Assembly: GCF_900580675.1 (NCBI RefSeq)
Contig: NZ_UTBG01000196.1
Coordinates: 1 to 32,274 of the forward strand
Source: Pseudomonas viridiflava
Lineage (GTDB): Bacteria > Pseudomonadota > Gammaproteobacteria > Pseudomonadales > Pseudomonadaceae
Reading direction: 5' to 3'
Length of the DNA stretch: 32,274 nt
Shown: in pieces, positions 8,391-15,992 of the stretch
Position numbering within the stretch: position 1 is the first letter of the stretch
Layout of the letters: each line of letters opens with the position of its first letter
Notes under the pieces: model-generated
The model's database searches: none
The model's input: only the letters and a program-made list of their open reading frames with translations
Told to the model about the DNA's origin: nothing
Translations under genes and position numbers: made by a program

Positions 8391-8418
8391 AACCGGCCTG
8401 ATCAGCCGGTTTTTTTTC
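8391..8418 (+). terminator. Intrinsic terminator after the repeat-protein gene
   Basis: A 7-bp stem AACCGGC/GCCGGTT with loop CTGATCA runs directly into a T tract (8410-8417). It lies 25 bp after the stop codon, and a smaller CCCGC/GCGGG hairpin lies between. This is a clear Rho-independent terminator that separates the repeat-protein gene from the regulatory genes that follow. Confidence 0.88.
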
Positions 8419-8726
8419 GTCTGCGATTAACCCGGGGGCATTCCCGCCCCACCGTTTCACCCGTGATCACGGACAGGTATCGCGACCCGGTTTGGAAAAA
8501 ATCGTTAGAGCTAAAATACTTATCCGAGACTAAAAATTTGCACTAGGCTATGTGTAAGTTCGTACAAGTGCCCGCGCAATATTCGCGTATCTCCCCTTCC
8601 TGCTCGTAAAAACAAAGTGGCGAATGTTAAAATTTGTCACGTTTGAACGTATTCAATTCGATTAGTATCTAAACGCTAGCAGCGATCGAACTGACGGCCT
8701 TGCATGCCGGAAAAGGGAGTAGGGTA
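8419..8726 (+). promoter_or_regulatory. A+T-rich leader and promoter region of the three-gene regulatory cluster
   Basis: This stretch has no convincing gene. It is visibly A+T-richer than its surroundings. A candidate promoter is TTGAAC (8643-8648), a 17-bp spacer, and TATCTA (8666-8671); each box is only a partial sigma-70 match. An inverted repeat ACGTT-TG-AACGT (8639-8650) overlaps the -35 candidate and could be an operator. Two GGA motifs (8709-8711 and 8716-8718) flank or overlap the ribosome-binding site of the gene starting at 8727 and are possible RsmA/RsmE contacts. Confidence 0.35.
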
Positions 8727-8981
8727 ATGCATTTTTCCAACGTCCTCGCTATTGCACGAACCCCATCGAAATCAGAGGACTTTCGAGCGCTTATAGTTCG
8801 CACTGTAGCGGATAATTTAAAAGTCGATACACGTTGCTACGGGCAACTAGCAGAGCACCAGGAAAACCACGCACCTTACCGTGCCGTCATTATAGAAGTG
8901 GACACACCCTCGGCCAGCAATCAAACGCTGGACATAATAAAAAAACCCGAGAAGAGCATCCTGGCTCAACGATATTTGTGA
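8727..8981 (+). CDS. Atypical response regulator, N-terminal part of receiver (zero frame, ends after A7 slip site)
   Basis: This 84-residue frame encodes the first two thirds of a receiver-like domain and then stops. The ATG at 8727 follows AGGGAG. The receiver is degenerate: the usual acidic pair after strand 1 is absent (VLAIARTPSK), and the phospho-acceptor position reads IIEVDT, with Glu where Asp is expected. At 8939-8945 there is an A7 run lying in frame as A-AAA-AAA. Moving to the -1 frame there continues a normal receiver (REEHPGSTIFVIVTF) and an OmpR winged helix, giving a 241-residue protein of ordinary family length. In the zero frame the ribosome stops 36 nt later at TGA. Either a base is missing here, the run is phase-variable, or the shift is programmed. 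Confidence 0.7.
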   Translation: MHFSNVLAIARTPSKSEDFRALIVRTVADNLKVDTRCYGQLAEHQENHAPYRAVIIEVDTPSASNQTLDIIKKPEKSILAQRYL

Positions 8982-9451
8982 TTGTCACGTTTGCCTCGAC
9001 CCTGAGTAAAACCAAATACTACCTGGCCGGTGCGGACTACTGCGTCAAGATGGTAGAAACTTCCACCGAAAAAAAATTAAGTCTGTTTAATGCCTTCCTC
9101 AGCGACAGCGCACAACTTCATTGCGGCCTGGTATTGGACCAGGACCGCATGTGTATTTATGGCGATGGCAAAAAACTGGAAATATCCTTTGTCGAGATGA
9201 AAGTACTGGAGGCGCTGATTCAGAACCGACTGCTCAGTCATAATGAGATCGCCTCCGCCATGGGACTTAATACTCGGCACTATGATTCCCGCGCACTGGA
9301 AAAGTCCATCAGCCGGCTGCGCAGTAAAATCAAGGCACACTACGGTGAAAACATTATCCAGAATATCCGCGGCTACGGCTACAAACTAAGCCGGAGCCTT
9401 ATTTGCGCCAGCCATTTCCAGCGCGCCAAGGAGACGTCGAACCGTGAATAG
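8978..9451 (+). CDS. Atypical response regulator, C-terminal part (end of receiver plus OmpR-type winged helix)
   Basis: This frame completes the protein begun at 8727. It carries the end of the receiver (VIVTF with the conserved Thr, then AGADYCVKMV with the conserved Lys) and a full OmpR/PhoB-type winged helix (LEISFVEMKVLEALIQNRLLS, SRALEKSISRLRSKIK and the wing IIQNIRGYGYKLS). Independent translation could begin at GTG 8978, which overlaps the preceding stop as GTGA, or at ATG 9050; neither has a strong ribosome-binding site. The more natural product is the -1 fusion with the upstream frame. The 3' end overlaps the next gene by 8 bp, so the two are translationally linked. It is a candidate capsule regulator by position. 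Confidence 0.75.
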   Translation: MIVTFASTLSKTKYYLAGADYCVKMVETSTEKKLSLFNAFLSDSAQLHCGLVLDQDRMCIYGDGKKLEISFVEMKVLEALIQNRLLSHNEIASAMGLNTRHYDSRALEKSISRLRSKIKAHYGENIIQNIRGYGYKLSRSLICASHFQRAKETSNRE

Positions 9452-10148
9452 CAAAAAGAACTCCCCCCGCGATAACGCGGACTTGAAAATTGTCAGGCAA
9501 GCTATCGTCGATCGCGGTCATGCGTTGTGGGGTAATGAAATCAGGCTGGTGGGTGAACACACTTGCGAGCAACTTGAAAGCGCCTACCACGCGGCGTTGC
9601 AACGTATCAGTCCCAAGTGCAAAACACGCCAGCCCGTGGATAAACGGGTAAGTCGCACGTTCCTGCGCATCGGTCAAACAGCCTTGATGAACGATGACAC
9701 CCTCAACTGGATTATTCAGACCGCCCAGTCACTGGAAAAAAACCGGCAGACCTTCACCCTCAGTATCGACAACCCGCTGGATGCCCTGCCCGGCCCGGTC
9801 GAGCGCCGAGCAATGGTGCGTCAGTTGTATACACTGAAAGACCACAGTGGTATCACGCTGGCCTACAACAACTACAGACTCGATACAAAGCCTGCGGACT
9901 TGCTGATTGACCTCAAGCTTTACGACTACATAAAAATGCCCTTCCCGGATTCTGCACTCCGGCTCAGCCACACAACACGCTCGGATCTGTTCGATCGGCT
10001 TTACGACCGCATGCTAGAGCTGATCAGCAGCACCGGCGTACGCTTTATCGCCGACGCGGTAGAGTTTTCCGACAGTGCGATGCTGGCTAAAAATCTGCCG
10101 TTCGAATACTTTCAGGGCGGCTATTACTCCCCTGCCGACTGCCTATAA
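9444..10148 (+). CDS. Degenerate EAL-domain protein, probably catalytically inactive
   Basis: The 234-residue protein matches the EAL phosphodiesterase fold only in outline. The EAL motif is replaced by GNEIRL, the metal-binding DDFGTG segment is YNNYRL, and the Lys-Ile-Asp strand is YIKMP. The C-terminal segments VRFIADAVEFSD and FEYFQGGYYSP still echo IAEGVE and QGYxxxxP. Loss of the metal ligands argues against c-di-GMP hydrolysis; a binding or protein-partner role, as in YdiV-type proteins, is likelier. Translation starts at GTG 9444 with AAGGAG ten bases upstream, inside the end of the response regulator gene. The site CAAGGAGA (9427-9434) is close to an RsmA/RsmE consensus and covers the ribosome-binding site. 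The assignment rests on remote similarity. Confidence 0.65.
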   Translation: MNSKKNSPRDNADLKIVRQAIVDRGHALWGNEIRLVGEHTCEQLESAYHAALQRISPKCKTRQPVDKRVSRTFLRIGQTALMNDDTLNWIIQTAQSLEKNRQTFTLSIDNPLDALPGPVERRAMVRQLYTLKDHSGITLAYNNYRLDTKPADLLIDLKLYDYIKMPFPDSALRLSHTTRSDLFDRLYDRMLELISSTGVRFIADAVEFSDSAMLAKNLPFEYFQGGYYSPADCL

Positions 10149-10179
10149 CAACTGCACTTTCCTGATATCGGTGGACACT

Positions 10180-10812
10180 ATGAGCTCCCTAAAAAAACAC
10201 GCCTTTACGACGACACTCCCGGCCATAGCGCTGCAGGATTTCACCCCCAATGCAGAGTTATTCCATTACGAGCTGAAGGCAGCGGATGCAGCGCCGTTGC
10301 TTTCCAATCCACAGCAGACTCACTCACGTTTGAACACCTACGTGATTACCCATAGCCTGCGGTTGCCCTCAATTGCGTTTAACGCTGCGCGGCAAGAATC
10401 AAGAATGCCAACGTCAAAGGATCAAGACAGCACGCTGAATAACCATACTCGCCCTCCGGAGATTAGCGCCGAGAGAACGCAGTTGTATCCTCAGGATTTC
10501 TGGCTGCTGACTCAACATGACCGCACCCTGGTCAAGGGCGGCTTGCGTATATCATTGACAACCATTGAATCGGCGTTGATTAAAAAGATGCTGCACCATG
10601 AAGAGCGGGTGGTCAGCAAAGAGGAGTTGATTCGCAATATAGGACGCGAGCCCGAGTTATACCGCGGGCTGGAAATGTGCCTGAGCCGGCTGCAGGAGAA
10701 GTTCAAGCGTGCCAATGACGGTGAGCGCCTGTTTCGTGCAGTCAGAAACCGCGGTTATTGCCTGACGCAAAAGATCAAGAAACCGCTGGAGCTTAATCAA
10801 GCGCGACGTTAA
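10180..10812 (+). CDS. Soluble winged-helix transcriptional regulator with uncharacterised N-terminus
   Basis: The 210-residue protein has a C-terminal OmpR/CadC-type winged helix (about residues 105-195; LVKGGLRISLTTIESALIKKML, VVSKEELIRNIGR, LEMCLSRLQEKFK and the wing FRAVRNRGYCLTQ). The N-terminal 100 residues match nothing I recognise and contain no transmembrane segment or phospho-acceptor pattern, so it is neither a CadC-type sensor nor a response regulator. The start ATG 10180 follows GGTGGA; the frame is open from 10075. It is the third gene of the regulatory trio and lies just upstream of wcaJ, whose control region carries paired palindromes. A role in wcaJ or capsule control is inferred. 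Confidence 0.7.
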   Translation: MSSLKKHAFTTTLPAIALQDFTPNAELFHYELKAADAAPLLSNPQQTHSRLNTYVITHSLRLPSIAFNAARQESRMPTSKDQDSTLNNHTRPPEISAERTQLYPQDFWLLTQHDRTLVKGGLRISLTTIESALIKKMLHHEERVVSKEELIRNIGREPELYRGLEMCLSRLQEKFKRANDGERLFRAVRNRGYCLTQKIKKPLELNQARR

Positions 10813-10970
10813 TACAACAAAATAACTCAGACCTTATCACTCACCCTGCCTATTTCCTTACATTATTATCTGCCTTTTTATAACACCCCCCCTCTAATAA
10901 AAATGACACCCCTGCCGTTATAAGTCGTCAGCCACTGCCCCCTGCCGTTGATTACTATCTATCGGTACGC

Positions 10971-10982
10971 GCACGCGCGTGC
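10971..10982. promoter_or_regulatory. 12-bp palindrome upstream of wcaJ (distal site)
   Basis: GCACGCGCGTGC is a perfect palindrome 79 bp upstream of the wcaJ start. It shares the core CACG-NG-CGTG with a second palindrome at 11029-11040. The paired arrangement suggests two binding sites for one dimeric regulator. Confidence 0.45.
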
Positions 10983-11028
10983 CTGTCGTTTTAATTCGGC
11001 CATGCCGTTTGTTTACTAAACCCTGCCA

Positions 11029-11040
11029 CCACGTGCGTGG
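11029..11040. promoter_or_regulatory. 12-bp inverted repeat upstream of wcaJ (proximal site)
   Basis: CCACG-TG-CGTGG lies 9 bp before the GGGAG ribosome-binding site of wcaJ. Its centre is 58 bp from that of the distal palindrome. An A+T-rich stretch that could hold the promoter (about 10990-11020) lies between the two, an arrangement suited to repression by looping or cooperative binding. Confidence 0.45.
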
Positions 11041-11060
11041 TCACCACCGGGAGCAGAACT

Positions 11061-12452
11061 ATGCTGAACAACACTAGAATGCATCGCAACCTGACACCCA
11101 AGGGTTTAACGTTCTGGGGCCAGTGGATGCTCGCATCAAGCCTGGTGGTTGCACTGTTATTTATGTTGGTTTTTCTGAAGACGGGCCAACTTGAATATAA
11201 TTACAGAGTGCTGGCCGCGTTCACGATATTGGCCTCGCTACCGGCCTATAGTTTATGTGATGTCTACAGCAAAAAAGATGACTATGGCGTGGGCTTGGGC
11301 CGGCTGTTCATGGGCTGGTTGCTCACCGTGGGCATTGTGCTGCTTATTGGCCTGGCCTGTAATGCGAGTGCAGTGTTCCCGTTGGAAATACTTTTACTCT
11401 GGGCCGCAGTTAGTTACCCGCTGCTGGCCCTTTGTTATATCCCCTTGCATAGCCTGTCCCGGTACTATCATCGCCAACTTCACGAGCGCCACAAGTCACT
11501 CATTGTCGGCACCGGCAGGCTTGCCGTGGACCTGGCCAAAGCCCTTTCGCGGCAAAAACGCTCGCCGCTGGTAGGCCTGGTCGGCAGCCAGACCGATGCC
11601 ACCCAGGATGCACCCGCGCAAATCCTCGGCGAGTTGCCGCAATTGCCGCAACTGATCCGGCAGCACGGTATCCGCCGGCTCTACATCACCCACTCACTTC
11701 AGGACGCCACGCATATCGAGGCCTTGTACCTGAACCTGCTGGACATCAGCGTGGACGTGATCTGGGTACCCGACCTCAATAACATGCTGCTGCTCAATCA
11801 TTGTGTCGCCGAGGTGGACGGGCTGCCGGCGATCTTCCTCAACGAAAGTCCGCTGACCAGCCGCCCGACCGCCGCCCTGAGCAAGTCCCTGCTGGACAAG
11901 AGCATCGCTCTGCTGGCGATCATCGTGTTGAGTCCGGTATTGCTGCTGTTCGCCCTGCTGATCAAGCTCACCTCGCCCGGCCCGGTGATCTTCAAGCAAG
12001 ACCGCCACGGCTGGAATGGCCAGGTGATAAAGGTCTGGAAGTTCCGCTCGATGCGCGTGCACGACGACCACGAGGTGCGCCAGGCCAGTCGCAACGACTC
12101 GCGCATTACCCCTGTGGGGCGATTTATTCGCCGTACCTCCATCGATGAATTGCCGCAGTTATTCAACGTGCTGCAAGGCAATATGGCCCTGGTCGGGCCG
12201 CGGCCCCACGCGATCGCACACAACGACTACTACTCGGGCAAAATCCACGCGTACATGGCGCGCCACCGAATCAAGCCCGGTATCACCGGGCTCGCACAGG
12301 TCAGCGGCTGCCGGGGCGAGACCGAAACCCTGGAGAAGATGCAACGCCGCGTGGACATCGACCTGCGCTATATCAATACCTGGTCGCTGTGGTTGGACAT
12401 CAAGATCCTGATCAAGACGCCCTTCACGCTGCTGTCCAAGGATATCTACTGA
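11061..12452 (+). CDS. wcaJ: Undecaprenyl-phosphate glucose phosphotransferase (WcaJ)
   Basis: The product is a 463-residue polyisoprenyl-phosphate hexose-1-phosphate transferase that would move glucose-1-phosphate from UDP-glucose to undecaprenyl phosphate, the first step of repeat-unit assembly. Four N-terminal transmembrane segments are followed by a CoA-binding-like domain (SLIVGTGRLAVDLAKAL), a fifth hydrophobic segment (SIALLAIIVLSPVLLLFALL) and the catalytic bacterial sugar transferase domain (FKQDRHGWNGQVIKVWKFRSM, RRTSIDELPQLFNVLQGNMALVGPRPH, KPGITGLAQVSGCRGET). Length matches E. coli WcaJ. The ATG at 11061 follows GGGAG. It is the only capsule enzyme gene on the plus strand, separate from the main operon and downstream of three regulators. 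Glucose specificity is inferred from family resemblance. Confidence 0.92.
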   Translation: MLNNTRMHRNLTPKGLTFWGQWMLASSLVVALLFMLVFLKTGQLEYNYRVLAAFTILASLPAYSLCDVYSKKDDYGVGLGRLFMGWLLTVGIVLLIGLACNASAVFPLEILLLWAAVSYPLLALCYIPLHSLSRYYHRQLHERHKSLIVGTGRLAVDLAKALSRQKRSPLVGLVGSQTDATQDAPAQILGELPQLPQLIRQHGIRRLYITHSLQDATHIEALYLNLLDISVDVIWVPDLNNMLLLNHCVAEVDGLPAIFLNESPLTSRPTAALSKSLLDKSIALLAIIVLSPVLLLFALLIKLTSPGPVIFKQDRHGWNGQVIKVWKFRSMRVHDDHEVRQASRNDSRITPVGRFIRRTSIDELPQLFNVLQGNMALVGPRPHAIAHNDYYSGKIHAYMARHRIKPGITGLAQVSGCRGETETLEKMQRRVDIDLRYINTWSLWLDIKILIKTPFTLLSKDIY

Positions 12453-12453
12453 C

Positions 12454-12481
12454 AAAAAAAGGGGGACTTCACGTCCCCCTT
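12454..12481 (-). terminator. Intrinsic terminator of the capsule operon, between convergent wcaJ and yjbH
   Basis: The hairpin GGGGGAC-TTCAC-GTCCCCC (12461-12479, extended by AA/TT) sits between the two convergent stops. On the minus strand it is followed by seven T residues (plus-strand A run, 12454-12460), so it is a strong terminator for the long operon ending in yjbH. For wcaJ the same hairpin has only two Ts after it and would be weaker. Confidence 0.88.
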
Positions 12482-12487
12482 GCCGCC

Positions 12488-14563
12488 TCACTCGGTGATC
12501 TTGTCGATGTTCTTGTAGAACAGTTCACTGTCACGCCCATCCGTCATCGAATGCAGTGAATACGCGCGGTTCAACCGCGCCCCGCCATCGCGCGTCAGCG
12601 GTGCCCAGACCAGGTTGGCGCGGCGCATGGTCGACAAACTCATCAACTCATCGAAGGGCACGGACAGGTAAAGCCCCTTGTCGAAGCTGCCTTCGCCGAA
12701 GTCTTCCTTGGACACATTGGTCCGGGTGACCCATGCGCCGATCCGCACTCCGTTGTTGAACTGCCGTGACAGGTCCAGCGTCGCGCCCCAGTCCCTGGCC
12801 AGGTAGCGGCCGACACTCAATGCGCCCTGGATATTGAACGGCAGGTCGGTATAGCCGGTGACGTGCCCGGTGACGGTCCGGTAATCACGCAGGCTGAAAT
12901 CCTGCTCGAAACCGCGCTGGCGCACATAGTTGAGGTCCGCGCCCAACGCCCAGCGCTGGCCCATTGGGCGGTACAGCAGCTCACTGCCGACGCCGGCGTA
13001 CATCGACTCCAGCAAACCACCGTAGACCATGCCGTACAGGTCCTGGTCCAGCCGCGCCGCATGGTTGAGCTGCAACGTCGGCAGGGTCACATCGGCACTG
13101 GTCATGTACTTGCGCAGATCGGTGCGTACCCGGGGCAAGCCACTCGGGGCATCGTAGGTGAAGCCATCGTAGTTGTTCAGCAGGTTGACGCTGAGCAAGC
13201 CACTGCCCCAGGTATTGCGCGTGAAGCGGTACTCGGCGTCGAGGTCGGCGGTAATCTGGTAGAGCAAGCCGTCCGGCCCGCCGACGTTCTGCTTGTAGCC
13301 CAGGCCCACGCCGTAGCTCAAAGGTTTCGGCGGCTGGGTATAGAGCACGGTCTGGGTGTTGGTATTGGCGCGATTGACCTCGGCCTGGCGGTGCAGATTC
13401 TGCAGAGGCTCGCGGTTGTTGACCACCTCGCGGAACGTCTGGCGCGGCACGCTGGTTTCCTCGATGCCCATGGCATAGCGCTCGCTGACCAGGGTGAACC
13501 AGTCGATCTGGTCATTGACGCTATTGTCCAGGATGCGACTGGCGCGGCCGACCGCCTTGGCGCTGTAGAAGTAACGCTGCTGTTCGCCATACACCAGCAG
13601 CTCCGGCCCGCGCCGGGCGATGCGCTGCACGTTGTAGCCGGCATTGTCGTGCAGGCGCTGGGCGACGGCGGCCCAATCCACCTGGTCCATCGGGGTGGTC
13701 GGCGCCACAGCGGGCAACTTGGACGGCGGCGGGTCGTAGGTTTTGACCGGCGCCTTGCGGCTGACGAAATTGGTGTGCAGGGTGACCCCGAACATCGCGG
13801 TATTGCCACGCTCCCAGGCGGCGCTCACGTCAATGGAATCGGTGACCTTGTAGACCAGCCCCAGATTGATCGGCGAGTCCTGGCGAAAGCTGTTGTCCCT
13901 GGGCTCGTGCTTGTAGTCGTTGCCTTCCACTTCGAGCTTGACGCTCAACGGCGCCCAGGGCGTCTGGTACGCGACACCACCAAACAGCGCGGGCCGCCCA
14001 CGAAAGTAACCATTGGAAAAACTGCCCGAACCTTCGGCGGTGGGGCGGTCCTTGAAGCGGTCATCCAGCGCGCCGAGGGGGTTGTCGAAATCACCGCGGC
14101 TGCCCAGGTAGCCCCAGGCGATGCCGGCACTGAAATCCAGGTCACCGTAGCGTTTGTTGGCAACCAGGTATTCGCTGGAAAACAGCCCGGTACCGCCCAG
14201 GTCCATAAAGCCCAAAGCCACTTCGGGCAGCCAGTGGCTTTCCTGATAGAGGCGCACCTTGGCATCGACGGCTTTGTCCTTGTAGCTCTGACCGCCGCTG
14301 AAAGACTCGGGGCCATACGGCCGGTTGGTGATCGCCGTGTAGCGAAAGGTGCCCTCCAGCCAGTCCAGCGGCTGAGCCGAGAAACTGTAGCGGCTGTAAG
14401 GTTCGGTGCGGTTGGCATTCACACTGAGTTCGCCGGCAGGCGCCATGCGCGCGGTGGGGGTTTGCAGCAGCCCGACGCCGCCAAAATCGCTCTGGGTGTA
14501 ACGAGGATCGCCATGCGCGACGCCACAGGGCACCAACAGCACGGCCGCAATACATAATTTCAA
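12488..14563 (-). CDS. yjbH: YjbH-family outer-membrane exopolysaccharide protein
   Basis: The 691-residue product has a signal peptide (MKLCIAAVLLVPCGVAHG) and then the YjbH pattern: GGVGLLQTPTARMAPAGELSVNANRTEPYSRYSF at the start, and many alternating amphipathic segments rich in aromatics and Gly, as expected for an outer-membrane beta-barrel. Length matches E. coli YjbH (about 700). The E. coli yjbEFGH operon influences exopolysaccharide production; the exact role of YjbH is unknown. It overlaps yjbG by 4 bp (ATGA) and is the last gene before the operon terminator. Its presence with a Wza-type exporter suggests it helps secretion or surface anchoring. Confidence 0.88.
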   Translation of the reverse strand: MKLCIAAVLLVPCGVAHGDPRYTQSDFGGVGLLQTPTARMAPAGELSVNANRTEPYSRYSFSAQPLDWLEGTFRYTAITNRPYGPESFSGGQSYKDKAVDAKVRLYQESHWLPEVALGFMDLGGTGLFSSEYLVANKRYGDLDFSAGIAWGYLGSRGDFDNPLGALDDRFKDRPTAEGSGSFSNGYFRGRPALFGGVAYQTPWAPLSVKLEVEGNDYKHEPRDNSFRQDSPINLGLVYKVTDSIDVSAAWERGNTAMFGVTLHTNFVSRKAPVKTYDPPPSKLPAVAPTTPMDQVDWAAVAQRLHDNAGYNVQRIARRGPELLVYGEQQRYFYSAKAVGRASRILDNSVNDQIDWFTLVSERYAMGIEETSVPRQTFREVVNNREPLQNLHRQAEVNRANTNTQTVLYTQPPKPLSYGVGLGYKQNVGGPDGLLYQITADLDAEYRFTRNTWGSGLLSVNLLNNYDGFTYDAPSGLPRVRTDLRKYMTSADVTLPTLQLNHAARLDQDLYGMVYGGLLESMYAGVGSELLYRPMGQRWALGADLNYVRQRGFEQDFSLRDYRTVTGHVTGYTDLPFNIQGALSVGRYLARDWGATLDLSRQFNNGVRIGAWVTRTNVSKEDFGEGSFDKGLYLSVPFDELMSLSTMRRANLVWAPLTRDGGARLNRAYSLHSMTDGRDSELFYKNIDKITE

Positions 14564-15330
14564 GGCGTGACCTCGGCCAGGGGTTGGGTGGCAATAAATT
14601 CGGCCAGTTGCTGGTCCAGCTCCGGGGTGGGCGCACCCAGGTCAGCGCTGCGGACCGGTACCAGCAGCGTGCTGCCGGGCGCGGGAGGCGCGCCCGGCTC
14701 GCGGTTCCACGGGGCTATGCCCAAGCGCGCGACGTGCCCGTCGGGCTGGATCAACCACAGGTAATCGACATCCGCCTCTGCCAGCGGCGGGCAGGCATGC
14801 AGGTAGTCTCGGGCCAGTTTCAGGGGCTGAAATGCCAGGGTGCAGGCCGCAGTGACGGCACCCAGGACGCGCACGCTGTCAGGGCGTGACGGGTAGATCA
14901 GACGGTCGCCATCGCTGACCGGCAGGTTGGGCGCAAAGCCGACCTCTACTGCTACCGGATCCAATACGGCGACCTGGCGGCCGGTGACGGGCATTGCCAG
15001 CACCTGTTGATAGAGCTGCGCCGCGACCTGGGCGCGGCGCGGCTCTCCGGCGGCCAATGCCACGCGACGCAGGGTGTCCAAGTCGAACAGCACACCGGCC
15101 TTGAGCCGTGCCTGGCGCTCCAGCAAGGGTTGGTGCAACCAGGCCGCCGCGAGCCAGTAGCCCTGCGCATCCGGTTGCGACGCGCTGATCACATCCAGCA
15201 AGCGCGCTTCGGCGTGCAGCGGGACCGCGCCCGGTTGTTGCACCTGGCCGCTGACCGTTGCGGTCGCGGCCAGGCACCCGTGGGCGCAGCTCCACGACAG
15301 GAGCAGCGCACCGATTTTTTTGAAGATCAT
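14560..15330 (-). CDS. yjbG: YjbG/GfcC-family periplasmic capsule protein
   Basis: The 256-residue protein has a signal peptide (MIFKKIGALLLSWSCAHGCLA) and resembles GfcC/YjbG, soluble periplasmic proteins with two beta-grasp folds related to the SLBB domains of Wza. Visible pieces are a first beta-grasp region (VSGQVQQPGAVPLHAEARLLDVI), a helical insert (AWLHQPLLERQARLKAGVLFDLD), and a second region (DRLIYPSRPDSVRVLGAV). It overlaps yjbF and yjbH by 4 bp each, so the three are translationally coupled. A function in the export of the polymer is likely but not defined in the family. Confidence 0.83.
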   Translation of the reverse strand: MIFKKIGALLLSWSCAHGCLAATATVSGQVQQPGAVPLHAEARLLDVISASQPDAQGYWLAAAWLHQPLLERQARLKAGVLFDLDTLRRVALAAGEPRRAQVAAQLYQQVLAMPVTGRQVAVLDPVAVEVGFAPNLPVSDGDRLIYPSRPDSVRVLGAVTAACTLAFQPLKLARDYLHACPPLAEADVDYLWLIQPDGHVARLGIAPWNREPGAPPAPGSTLLVPVRSADLGAPTPELDQQLAEFIATQPLAEVTP

Positions 15331-15980
15331 GGCGCGTCCTTGCGGGTCGGTTGCAGTTGGGTGATGGTCAAGGTCAGGTTGGGCGTAAGGTGCTGTTCGC
15401 TGTGCACGATAAAGCCGTCGCCGGGGTCGACCCAGTAACGGTTGCGTGCGCGAAAACCGGCGGCCTCGACGTCTTCGTCGACACGCAACAAGGCATAGGG
15501 CTTACCAAGGATCTCGAGGGTTTCGATGCTCTGGCGCGTGATGCGGCTGGTGACCGTAACGCCCAGGCGATAAGCGCCGACGAGATCAACCTGACGCGTG
15601 CTGCGGTAGCCATCCGGCACCCGGTGCAGGCCCAGCTGGAACGGCGACCGGCCTTGCCAGCGCGTGCCATCCAGGTCGGCACCCAGGCCAACCGTGCGCA
15701 CCACCAGGCCGTCGCGCACCAGCAGCACTTGCTTGCCGGAGGCGACCCAGAACTGCAGGTCGCCGCGCTGGCGAATCAACGCCATCACCCCCTCGCTGGA
15801 CACCGTAGTGACCTTGATCTGGGGAAAGGGCACGGCATCCACCTGGGCCTGGGTCAACGCCAGTGGCGCAGGCCCGGAGACCGCCGCCTTGAAAGTATCG
15901 AGTGACGCCGTCATCAGCGGATTGCAGCCACTCAACAGCCACGCCAACCCCGCGTAAGTTGCGATTTTCAGACTGTTCAC
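15327..15980 (-). CDS. yjbF: YjbF/GfcB-family lipoprotein
   Basis: The 217-residue product has a lipoprotein signal ending in LLSGC (Cys near residue 19), followed by a beta-rich domain typical of YjbF/GfcB (FWVASGKQVLLVRDGLVVRTVGLGADLDGTRW and RYWVDPGDGFIVHSEQHLTP). GfcB-type proteins are outer-membrane lipoproteins encoded with group 4 capsule and Yjb loci. It overlaps yjbG by 4 bp and starts 12 bp after the stop of the wza-type gene. The molecular role is unknown. Confidence 0.83.
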   Translation of the reverse strand: MNSLKIATYAGLAWLLSGCNPLMTASLDTFKAAVSGPAPLALTQAQVDAVPFPQIKVTTVSSEGVMALIRQRGDLQFWVASGKQVLLVRDGLVVRTVGLGADLDGTRWQGRSPFQLGLHRVPDGYRSTRQVDLVGAYRLGVTVTSRITRQSIETLEILGKPYALLRVDEDVEAAGFRARNRYWVDPGDGFIVHSEQHLTPNLTLTITQLQPTRKDAP

Positions 15981-15992
15981 ACAGGTCCCACC

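Noticed and set aside
7888..8460. Repeat-rich open frames in other phases over the 39-bp array (minus-strand RRSAPPSARPRSC repeats; plus-strand frame 8085-8546)
   Set aside because: Because the repeat length is a multiple of three, every frame of the array tends to stay open. Only the 7979-8365 frame has a signal peptide and a ribosome-binding site, and the synonymous differences between units fit that frame.
12863..14557. 564-codon plus-strand open frame opposite yjbH
   Set aside because: Antisense to yjbH, which has a signal peptide and family sequence; the plus-strand product has no recognisable domain.
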